Assembly (NCBI GenBank): GCA_945946715.1
Contig: CAMEWU010000050.1
Coordinates: 1-12,673, forward strand
From: an uncultured Clostridium sp.
Lineage (GTDB): Bacteria > Bacillota > Clostridia > Lachnospirales > Lachnospiraceae
Direction of reading: 5' to 3'
DNA: 12,673 nucleotides
Shown one piece after another: positions 7,016-12,673 of this stretch; position 1 is the first letter of the stretch; each line of letters begins with the position of its first letter. Made by a program: the position numbers and the translations under genes. A model generated the notes under the pieces. It did no database searches and was not told the origin of the DNA. It saw only the letters and a program-made list of their open reading frames with translations.

Positions 7016-8230
7016 ATGGAAGAAATTAGATGTAGTGTATGTGGATCTGTGGTAAATGCCGGAGATTCCTTTTGTCAAAATTGTGGCAGTCCGGTGGAAA
7101 CACCAGTTGCACCAGAAGCAGTAGCAGCACCGGAAGCACCAGTAGCACCAGAGGCAGTAGCAGCACCGGAAGCACCTGTAGCACCGGAAGTACCTGCAGC
7201 ACCGGAAGTATCAGTAGCACCAGCTCAACAGGAAACTACTGTATTGTCTGGAAATCCATTTAGTGCTGATATACCGGCACCGGAAATGAATGGAACATAT
7301 CAGCAGGCACCGATTCCTGATATGAATACAAATTATCAAGGCACATATAATGCTACTTATACACAGACTACGGCTGTTCCGGAGAAAAAGCCTGGAAAGG
7401 CTCTGGGAATTGTAGCATTAATTCTTGGTATTCTTGCTCTTATTACTTCATGCTGCTTTGGTGGTCTTTTGTTCGGTCTGATTGGCTTAATTCTGTCAAT
7501 TGTTTATCTGGTAAAGAAAGGAAGCAAAGGATTAGGTATTTCCGGATTGATAACCAGTGCACTTGGCTTTATTATCAGTATTGTAATGTTGATTGCTGTA
7601 CTTGTTGCACCGGCTGCATTTGTTAGTAGAGTAGAAAGCATTACTGGTGACGATATTTTCTCTGAATTGGGTTTGGATGATTATGATGACGATTATGATT
7701 ATGATTATGATGATGACTATGACTATGATGATGACTACTATAATTATTCTTCATTAACCGGAACCAATCAGATTATGGTAGATGGTATTATTTATACAAT
7801 GCCGGAATCCTTAAGTGAAGCGAATTTGCAGGTTAGTTCCCTGTATAGTGATGTTGTATCAGACATTGAAACCAATGGTATGTATCCTGGAGATTATAAG
7901 TTTGTTATTTTGGAAACAACTGATGGTTACAGCAGTTTCTGGGGATATATTGAGAATACCGGTTCGGATACTGTATATTCAGTTGATCAGCTTCAGCTGA
8001 CAGGTATTAATGTTGATAACTATTCTAGTGATTGTTCTGCAAGCTCTGCAGAAGTATATGGCGGCGTATATTTATATATGAGCCGGGAAGATGTAGAGGC
8101 AGCTATTGGTACTTGTGACTACGAAGATGACGGATTAGAATGTTATGAAAGTGAGAGCGGAAATGAGGTTCTTCGTATTGAGTATGATGACTATGGCTAT
8201 GTATGTGCAATTGATGTAACAATATATTAA
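7016..8230 (+). CDS. Zinc-ribbon membrane protein with Pro/Ala repeat and extracellular Asp/Tyr tract
   Basis: I do not recognise this 404-residue protein as a named family. In order, it has: an N-terminal zinc ribbon with CxxC pairs (C6/C9, C20/C23); a low-complexity Ala-Pro-Glu-Val linker (about 28-70) with 12-residue repeats; a Tyr/Thr/Pro-rich stretch to about 120; three hydrophobic segments (about 129-146, 149-167 and 175-202), the first two resembling DUF4190-type membrane regions; 22 residues of only Asp and Tyr (221-242); and a C-terminal domain of about 160 residues ending in Tyr/Asp-rich beta-like strands. Lysines before the first and after the second membrane segment suggest that the ribbon is cytoplasmic and the C-terminal half outside. 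It has its own promoter, leader and a good ribosome binding site (GGGAGG, 8-base spacer). The zinc ribbon and topology are predictions; the function is unknown. Confidence 0.8.
   Translation: MEEIRCSVCGSVVNAGDSFCQNCGSPVETPVAPEAVAAPEAPVAPEAVAAPEAPVAPEVPAAPEVSVAPAQQETTVLSGNPFSADIPAPEMNGTYQQAPIPDMNTNYQGTYNATYTQTTAVPEKKPGKALGIVALILGILALITSCCFGGLLFGLIGLILSIVYLVKKGSKGLGISGLITSALGFIISIVMLIAVLVAPAAFVSRVESITGDDIFSELGLDDYDDDYDYDYDDDYDYDDDYYNYSSLTGTNQIMVDGIIYTMPESLSEANLQVSSLYSDVVSDIETNGMYPGDYKFVILETTDGYSSFWGYIENTGSDTVYSVDQLQLTGINVDNYSSDCSASSAEVYGGVYLYMSREDVEAAIGTCDYEDDGLECYESESGNEVLRIEYDDYGYVCAIDVTIY
7106..7213 (+). repeat. Three 36-bp in-frame tandem repeats (Pro/Ala/Glu/Val linker)
   Basis: Residues 31-66 of the membrane protein consist of three 12-residue units. 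The first two are identical as protein (VAPEAVAAPEAP); the third is diverged (VAPEVPAAPEVS). At DNA level the first two units differ by only a few third-position changes, so recent slippage or duplication is likely. Codons are dominated by GCA, CCA/CCG and GAA. Such linkers are extended and flexible; here it separates the zinc ribbon from the membrane part. Confidence 0.85.
7676..7741 (+). repeat. GAT/TAT codon run encoding an Asp/Tyr tract
   Basis: Twenty-two consecutive codons encode only Asp (14) or Tyr (8), mostly GAT and TAT with some GAC and TAC. The mixed synonymous codons argue that the tract is kept at protein level rather than being only a slippage product. It lies just after the third predicted membrane segment, thus probably just outside the membrane, where it would be strongly acidic and could bind cations or cell-wall material. 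This role is inference. Confidence 0.85.
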
Positions 8231-8278
8231 TACTGTAGTAAATAAGTTTTTCTTGCATATATTGAAAAAGTATGATAC

Positions 8279-8284
8279 TATAAT
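8279..8284 (+). promoter_or_regulatory. Probable -10 element for the rimP-nusA-infB operon
   Basis: TATAAT at 8279-8284 is a perfect -10 about 90 bases before the rimP start and 25 bases before the leader hairpin. No good -35 lies at the normal distance: TTGCAT (8253-8258) is 20 bases away. A short palindrome, AGTAT-G-ATACT (8269-8279), touches the -10. The position is sensible for the operon promoter but the match is incomplete. Confidence 0.45.
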
Positions 8285-8308
8285 TGAAGCTAGATACTTG
8301 TGTAACTG

Positions 8309-8334
8309 TAAGAGTGGACGGAAGTCCACTCTTA
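8309..8334 (+). promoter_or_regulatory. rimP-nusA operon leader hairpin (possible NusA-responsive attenuator)
   Basis: TAAGAGTGGAC (8309-8319) pairs perfectly with GTCCACTCTTA (8324-8334), closed by GGAA, a GNRA-type tetraloop. The stem is 11 pairs with a GC-rich upper half. The bases after it (TCTTGTGTT) are T-rich but broken, so it resembles a weak intrinsic terminator. It lies between the -10 at 8279 and the rimP ribosome binding site at 8357. In Bacillus subtilis the nusA operon is reported to be autoregulated by NusA-assisted termination in its leader, and this element has the place and form expected for that; the link here is inference. It might also terminate the preceding gene. Confidence 0.65.
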
Positions 8335-8372
8335 TCTTGTGTTAGGATTAAACAGGAAAGGAGTTCTGTGAT

Positions 8373-8834
8373 TTGAAACGTGCAGAAATAGAACAGCGTT
8401 GTGAAGTTCTCGTACAGCCAATTTTAGATGAACACCATTTTGAACTTTGGGATGTTGAATATGTGAAGGAAGGGTCTAATTACTATCTTCGGGTGTTTGC
8501 GGATAAAGAAGGCGGTATCACAATTGATGATTGTGTTACCATTAGCCGGGCGTTAGAGGTGAAGCTGGATGAGGATGATTTTATCCAGGACGCTTACATT
8601 TTAGAGGTAAGTTCTCCCGGTTTAGGAAGACCATTAAAAAGAGAAAGAGACTTTATAAAAAGTATTGGTGCAGCTGTAGATGTAAAGCTGTATCAAGGGT
8701 TAAATGGTCAGAAGGAATTTACCGGGATATTAAAAGAATATAAAAACGATGAAATCGTAATTGAACTGGAAGATAAGATGCTGGAACTAAAACGAAACGA
8801 AATAGCATCAATACGATTAGCATTTGATTTTTAA
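8373..8834 (+). CDS. rimP: RimP, ribosome maturation factor
   Basis: RimP (153 residues, normal length) binds free 30S subunits and helps late assembly of the small ribosomal subunit in the cytoplasm. Residues 1-80 form the alpha/beta N-terminal domain, with FELWDVEYVKEG, YLRVFADKEGGITIDDC and the family signature LEVSSPGLGRPL (77-88). The C-terminal part is the small SH3-like beta domain (about 98-150), with FTGILKEYKNDEIVIEL. The start is TTG 8373; AAAGGAG at 8357-8363 is 9 bases upstream, and no in-frame ATG or GTG offers a better choice. It is the first gene of the conserved rimP-nusA-ylxR-ylxQ-infB operon, and the stop is 19 bases before nusA. Confidence 0.95.
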   Translation: MKRAEIEQRCEVLVQPILDEHHFELWDVEYVKEGSNYYLRVFADKEGGITIDDCVTISRALEVKLDEDDFIQDAYILEVSSPGLGRPLKRERDFIKSIGAAVDVKLYQGLNGQKEFTGILKEYKNDEIVIELEDKMLELKRNEIASIRLAFDF

Positions 8835-8853
8835 TAGTAAGGAGGATAAAAAA

Positions 8854-9909
8854 ATGTCAGAAATCATGGAGGCACTGGTTCAAATTGAAAAGGAGAAGGG
8901 GATTGATAAGGAAATCTTAATGGAAACCATTGAGAAAGCAATTATTGATGCCTATAAAAAGGACAAAGACAGTGATGTAAATATGCAGGTAGAAATGAAT
9001 CGTGAAACCGGAGTATTTACTGCATTTATTGAGCGGGAAGTTGTAGAAGAAGTAGAGAATCCTTCTACACAAATTAGTTTGGAAGAAGCTAAAATGCATG
9101 ATATTAAGTATGAAGTAGGCGATATTGTACGAATCGAAGTACAACCTAAGAATTTTGGACGTATTTCCGCACAGAATGCAAGAAATGTCATTGTTCAGAA
9201 GATAAAAGAAGAAGAACGTAAATCCATTTTTAATCATTTTCAATGTAAAGAAAAGGATGTTGTAACCGGAGTCGTACAGCGTTATGTAGGGAAAAATGTA
9301 TGCATTAGTCTGGATGACAAGACAGATGCCATTTTAACTGAGAATGAACAGATTCCAGGAGAGGTATTTCATCCAACGGATCGGGTAAAATTGTATATAA
9401 TAGAAGTAAAGGCAAGTAATAAAGGACCAAAGATTCTGGTTTCCAGAACCCATCCGGAACTGGTAAAACGTTTATTTGAAAAAGAAGTAACAGAAGTAGC
9501 AGATGGTACAGTTGAAATTAAGAATATTTCCAGAGAAGCAGGTTCCCGTTCTAAGATAGCAGTATGGTCCAACGATCCAAATGTAGATCCGGTTGGTGCT
9601 TGTGTAGGCTTGAATGGAGCAAGAGTCAATGCAATTGTTAGTGATTTGAGAGGTGAAAAAATCGATATCATTAACTGGAATGAAAATCCGGCTATTTTTA
9701 TAAAGAATGCGTTAAGTCCATCCAGTGTAGTTGCTGTAACTGTTGACTTGGATGAAAAGAGTGCCAAGGTAGTCGTACCAGACAACCAATTATCTTTGGC
9801 AATTGGTAAAGAGGGTCAGAATGCAAGATTGGCAGCTCGCTTGACAGGTTATAAAATCGATATAAAGAGTGAATCTCAGGTAGAAGAACTGGAAGAAGTA
9901 GAAGAATAA
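8854..9909 (+). CDS. nusA: NusA, transcription elongation/termination factor
   Basis: NusA (351 residues) binds RNA polymerase and nascent RNA, promotes pausing and hairpin-dependent termination, and joins antitermination complexes. From ATG 8854 the domains are: N-terminal RNA-polymerase-binding domain (1 to about 125); S1 domain (about 134-198, VVTGVVQRYVGKNVCISL); KH1 (about 199-275, with SKIAVWS and DPVGACVGLNGARV); and KH2 (about 276-340, with LAIGKEGQNARLAARLTGYKI). It ends in an acidic tail and lacks the C-terminal acidic repeats of E. coli NusA, as in other Firmicutes. ATG 8854 has AAGGAGG (8839-8845) 8 bases upstream. A TTG upstream at 8824 overlaps rimP and would add ten unlikely residues. 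Confidence 0.97.
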   Translation: MSEIMEALVQIEKEKGIDKEILMETIEKAIIDAYKKDKDSDVNMQVEMNRETGVFTAFIEREVVEEVENPSTQISLEEAKMHDIKYEVGDIVRIEVQPKNFGRISAQNARNVIVQKIKEEERKSIFNHFQCKEKDVVTGVVQRYVGKNVCISLDDKTDAILTENEQIPGEVFHPTDRVKLYIIEVKASNKGPKILVSRTHPELVKRLFEKEVTEVADGTVEIKNISREAGSRSKIAVWSNDPNVDPVGACVGLNGARVNAIVSDLRGEKIDIINWNENPAIFIKNALSPSSVVAVTVDLDEKSAKVVVPDNQLSLAIGKEGQNARLAARLTGYKIDIKSESQVEELEEVEE

Positions 9910-9937
9910 AATCAGACATTAGTTAGGATGTGAGAGC

Positions 9938-10210
9938 GTGGCAAAGAAACCAACGTTAAGACAATGCATTGGCTGCGGACAGCCAATGGAAAAAAAGAAC
10001 ATGATTCGTATTATACGAAATCCGGAAGGTGGTATTGAATTAGATGCCAGTGGAAAGAAAAATGGTCGAGGGGCATATGTGTGCCGCTCCCAGGAATGTC
10101 TGACAAAAGCAATGAAATCCAAAGGGTTGGAACGGTCATTCCGTTTGCAGATTCCGGAGGAGATTTATCAACAGTTGAGTAAGGAGTTGAGTGAGCTTGA
10201 AACCAAATAA
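9938..10210 (+). CDS. rnpM: YlxR/RnpM, small RNA-binding protein
   Basis: A basic 90-residue protein of the YlxR family (formerly DUF448), a nucleic-acid-binding fold. In Bacillus subtilis YlxR has been linked to modulation of RNase P and renamed RnpM. The signature is clear: RQCIGC near the N-terminus (C10, C13), IRIIRNPEGGIELD (23-36), then GRGAYVCRSQEC (43-54) and a helical Lys-rich tail. The four cysteines (10, 13, 49, 54) may form a metal or structural site, which is an inference. The start is GTG 9938, 28 bases after nusA, with AGGAT at 9925-9929. Its 3' end overlaps ylxQ by 20 bases, fitting the tightly packed operon. Confidence 0.92.
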   Translation: MAKKPTLRQCIGCGQPMEKKNMIRIIRNPEGGIELDASGKKNGRGAYVCRSQECLTKAMKSKGLERSFRLQIPEEIYQQLSKELSELETK

Positions 10211-10520
10211 AGTTTTTTCTATGCTTGGATTAGCAATGAAAGCAGGTAAAGTTGTAAGCGGCGAATTTTCAACTGAAAAAGCAATTAAATCGGGAAAGGC
10301 GTATATGGTTATTGTTGCAGAAGATGCATCCGATAATACCAAGAAAGCGTTTTCTGATTCATGTAGTTACTACCAGGTACCTTTTGCAATCTATGGAACG
10401 AAGGACGAATTAGGACATTGCATGGGGAAGCAGATGCGTGCTTCACTGGCAGTGATTGAAGAGGGCTTTGGACGTGAAATTGCAAAAAAGATTGAGATGC
10501 AGAACAATATGGAGGTGTAA
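10191..10520 (+). CDS. ylxQ: YlxQ, L7Ae-family K-turn RNA-binding protein
   Basis: A small protein (109 residues) of the L7Ae/L30e/Gadd45 family, which bind kink-turn RNA. The N-terminus has the expected LGLAMKAGKVVSGE (12-25), followed by AIKSGKAYMVIVAEDAS (31-47), NTKK and a YQVPF region, and GHCMGKQMRASLAV (75-88). The start is uncertain: GTG 10191 has AAGGAG (10181-10186) only 4 bases away, whereas TTG 10197 is 10 bases away and would shorten the protein by two residues. Either start lies inside the end of ylxR. The gene sits between ylxR and infB as in many Firmicutes. Its RNA target is unknown here; a role with ribosome or RNase P RNA is plausible. Confidence 0.9.
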   Translation: MSLKPNKVFSMLGLAMKAGKVVSGEFSTEKAIKSGKAYMVIVAEDASDNTKKAFSDSCSYYQVPFAIYGTKDELGHCMGKQMRASLAVIEEGFGREIAKKIEMQNNMEV

Positions 10521-10523
10521 CGG

Positions 10524-12673
10524 ATGGCAAAAATCATTATTAATAAATTAAGTAAAGAATTAGGTGTAAAGAATATTGAAATTATTTCTCTGTTAGAGAA
10601 GAATGGCATAACGGGAAAGAAGCATACATCAGGCTTGGAACCGGAAGAAGAAGCAATAGTTCGTAAAGCGTTTGCAGCGAAGGAAGAACCAAAAGCAGAG
10701 GAAAAAAAGGTTGCTGATAAAGCAGAAAAGAAGACAGAAAACAAGAAATCAGCAAATCAGGAAAAGAAGCCAGAAAAGCAAGAAAAAAAGGTAGAAAAGC
10801 AAGAAAAAAAGGTAGAAAAGCAAGAGAAAAGACCAGAAAAGCCGGAACAGAAGGATAAAAATCAGAACAATAATAGTGGAAAGAAAAAGAAAAGTGATAC
10901 CAACCGAAGTGATAGTAAGAAGGAACATACTATTGTAACTTTCCAGGCAGAGCAGAAGGATAGCAAGAAGAATAAGAAGAATAATAAGGCTAATAATAAC
11001 AATAGTAAGAATGAAAAGCCTGAAAAGCCGGAAAAGAAAAGCGGACAATTCATTAAGCCGGAACCGAAGGTAGAAGAGAAGGAACCGGAAGAGACAATTA
11101 AGACCATTGCTTTTCCTCCTGTTATGACCATTAAGGAATTTGCAGATAAGTTGAATGTGCCGGTAAATCAATTGATTAAGAAGATGTTTTTAGCAGGCAA
11201 GATGGTAAATGTAAATTCTGACATTGAATTTGATGAAGCGGCAGAAATTGCACTGGAATACAATATCATTGCTGAAGAAGAAGAACAGGTTGATGTGATT
11301 GAGGAAATGCTAAAGGAAGAAGAGGAAGATGAGTCCTTAATGACTTCCAGACCACCGGTTGTCTGCGTTATGGGTCACGTTGATCATGGTAAAACTTCTT
11401 TGTTGGATGCAATTCGTACCACGCATGTTACCAATAGTGAGGCGGGTGGTATTACCCAGCATATTGGTGCATCTGTGGTTGAGATTAATGGCCAGACCAT
11501 TACCTTTTTGGATACACCGGGACATGAGGCATTTACTGCTATGCGTATGCGTGGTGCACAGTCTACAGATATTGCAATCTTAGTTGTTGCAGCAGATGAT
11601 GGTGTCATGCCACAGACTGTAGAAGCTATCAACCATGCAAAGGCCGCCGGCGTTGAAATCATTGTAGCCGTAAATAAAATTGATAAAGAAAGTGCTAACA
11701 TTGAACGTGTAAAGCAGGAATTAATGGAATATGATTTGGTTGCAGAAGAATGGGGCGGTTCTACGATTTTCTGTCCGGTTTCTGCACATACCAAGGAAGG
11801 TTTGGATAATCTGCTGGAAATGATTCTGTTAACCGCAGAGGTAATGGAATTAAAGGCAAATAAGAATCGTAAGGCAAGAGGAATTGTCATTGAAGCAGAA
11901 TTGGATAAAGGACGTGGACCGGTTGCGACTGTATTAGTGCAAAAGGGTACATTAAAAGTTGGTGATACCATTGCCGTTGGTAGTGTACATGGTAAAGTAC
12001 GTGCTATGGTGGATGATAAGCAACGGCGGGTAAAAGAAGCAACTCCATCTACTCCGGTGGAAATATTGGGATTGAATGGTGTTCCAAATGCAGGAGATGT
12101 TTTTGTAGCAACTGATAGTGAAAAGGAAGCCAGAGCAATGGCAGAAGCATTTATTAGCTACGAAAAAGAAAAGCTGATTGCAGAAACTAAGTCAAAGATG
12201 TCCTTAGATGATTTGTTCTCCCAGATTCAGGCCGGTAATGTAAAGGAATTAAATCTGGTAGTTAAGGCAGACGTACAGGGTTCCGTAGAAGCTGTAAAGC
12301 AAAGCTTATTGAAGTTGTCCAACGAGGAAGTAGTAATTAAAGTGATTCATGCCGGCGTTGGTGCCATTAATGAATCAGATGTTATTCTGGCATCTGCTTC
12401 TAACGCAATTATTATTGGTTTCAATGTTCGTCCGGACGCGACTGCAAAAGATACTGCTGAACGTGAACAGGTTGATTTACGTTTATATCGTGTTATCTAC
12501 GATGCAATTGAGGATATTGAAGCTGCAATGAAGGGTATGTTAGATCCTATTTATGAAGAAAAAGTTATAGGTCACGCAGAAATACGTCAGACTTACAAAG
12601 CTTCTGGTGTAGGTACTATTGCCGGTTCTTACGTTCTGGATGGTGTTATTCAGAAGAATGCAACCTGTCGGGT
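10524..12673 (+). CDS. infB: Translation initiation factor IF-2 (3' end outside window)
   Basis: GTPase that places initiator fMet-tRNA on the 30S subunit and promotes subunit joining. The frame is open from ATG 10524 to the right edge (716 codons). In order: an N-terminal IF2N domain (1 to about 50); a long Lys/Glu/Asn-rich low-complexity linker (about 52-190) with a heptad repeat; a second IF2N domain (MTIKEFADKLNVPVNQLIKKM onward); and an acidic hinge. The G domain carries GHVDHGKT (284-291), GGITQHIG, DTPGH (330-334), NKID (384-387) and SAH. Domains II and III and the beginning of domain IV (LDPIYEEKVIGHAEIRQ) follow. GGAGGTG (10511-10517) is 6 bases upstream of the start, and ylxQ ends 3 bases before it. 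Only the last part of the C-terminal fMet-tRNA-binding domain is missing. Confidence 0.97.
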   Translation, partial: MAKIIINKLSKELGVKNIEIISLLEKNGITGKKHTSGLEPEEEAIVRKAFAAKEEPKAEEKKVADKAEKKTENKKSANQEKKPEKQEKKVEKQEKKVEKQEKRPEKPEQKDKNQNNNSGKKKKSDTNRSDSKKEHTIVTFQAEQKDSKKNKKNNKANNNNSKNEKPEKPEKKSGQFIKPEPKVEEKEPEETIKTIAFPPVMTIKEFADKLNVPVNQLIKKMFLAGKMVNVNSDIEFDEAAEIALEYNIIAEEEEQVDVIEEMLKEEEEDESLMTSRPPVVCVMGHVDHGKTSLLDAIRTTHVTNSEAGGITQHIGASVVEINGQTITFLDTPGHEAFTAMRMRGAQSTDIAILVVAADDGVMPQTVEAINHAKAAGVEIIVAVNKIDKESANIERVKQELMEYDLVAEEWGGSTIFCPVSAHTKEGLDNLLEMILLTAEVMELKANKNRKARGIVIEAELDKGRGPVATVLVQKGTLKVGDTIAVGSVHGKVRAMVDDKQRRVKEATPSTPVEILGLNGVPNAGDVFVATDSEKEARAMAEAFISYEKEKLIAETKSKMSLDDLFSQIQAGNVKELNLVVKADVQGSVEAVKQSLLKLSNEEVVIKVIHAGVGAINESDVILASASNAIIIGFNVRPDATAKDTAEREQVDLRLYRVIYDAIEDIEAAMKGMLDPIYEEKVIGHAEIRQTYKASGVGTIAGSYVLDGVIQKNATCR
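10761..10844 (+). repeat. Four 21-bp tandem repeats in the infB linker
   Basis: Residues 80-107 of IF-2 are four heptads: EKKPEKQ, EKKVEKQ, EKKVEKQ, EKRPEKP. Units 2 and 3 (10782-10802 and 10803-10823) are identical at DNA level, which points to recent duplication by slippage. The linker between the two IF2N domains is known to vary greatly in length and composition, so functional effect is probably small. Confidence 0.9.

Noticed and set aside
7106..7213. Repeats considered as a CRISPR array or intergenic repeat
   Set aside because: The repeats are directly adjacent without spacers, are in frame, and encode a regular Pro/Ala linker.
8269..8279. Short palindrome AGTAT-G-ATACT next to the rimP -10 as an operator
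   Set aside because: Only five pairs in AT-rich sequence; expected by chance at this composition and not supported by a second copy.
9369..9785. Long minus-strand open frame antisense to nusA (138 residues)
   Set aside because: No family resemblance or ribosome binding site, and nusA on the + strand is unmistakable over the same bases; it is a by-product of codon bias.
10749..11171. Minus-strand open frame of 140 residues rich in Leu/Phe, resembling a membrane protein
   Set aside because: It is the complement of the Lys/Glu-rich IF-2 linker (AAG/GAA codons read as CTT/TTC), which automatically gives Leu/Phe-rich sequence.
10524..12673. Possible frameshift or break in infB
   Set aside because: I translated codon by codon from ATG 10524 to the window edge; the frame is uninterrupted and all G motifs are in place. 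It simply lacks its stop codon within the window.

Overview
The window looks like chromosomal DNA of a low-GC, Gram-positive anaerobe of the class Clostridia, most likely a Lachnospiraceae relative. This rests on AT-rich sequence, strong AGGAGG-type ribosome binding sites, sigma-A style promoters, an ScpA/ScpB/DacB-like neighbourhood and a Gram-positive-type NusA without C-terminal repeats. The lineage is an inference from gene content and codon style. All recognised genes lie on the + strand.

Layout. (1) 1-2036: the 3' end of scpA, complete scpB, an intrinsic terminator, and a secreted D-alanyl-D-alanine carboxypeptidase. These serve chromosome segregation and cell-wall trimming. (2) 2037-2192: a consensus promoter that runs straight into a strong intrinsic terminator. 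(3) 2193-6859: a tight five-gene operon encoding a circularly permuted ATP-grasp protein, an alpha-E protein, a transglutaminase-like cysteine hydrolase and two tandem M14/AspA-like zinc-hydrolase paralogues. The second paralogue has lost both zinc-binding histidines. (4) 6860-8230: a promoter, a hairpin leader and a zinc-ribbon membrane protein with a Pro/Ala repeat and an Asp/Tyr tract. (5) 8231-12673: a leader hairpin followed by rimP-nusA-ylxR-ylxQ-infB. infB is intact as far as it goes and runs off the right edge.

How the parts fit. Region 5 is the conserved transcription/translation operon: 30S maturation, elongation/termination factor, two RNA-binding accessory proteins and initiation factor 2. 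Its leader hairpin is a candidate site for NusA feedback. Region 3 is the main candidate for an undescribed system. The ATP-grasp/alpha-E/transglutaminase trio is known from comparative genomics as a predicted peptide- or amide-bond-forming module with unknown product. Here it is joined to a predicted active/inactive pair of amide hydrolases, which suggests a cytoplasmic cycle that makes and trims a small peptide-like modification. The product, the substrate and the order of reactions cannot be read from the sequence.
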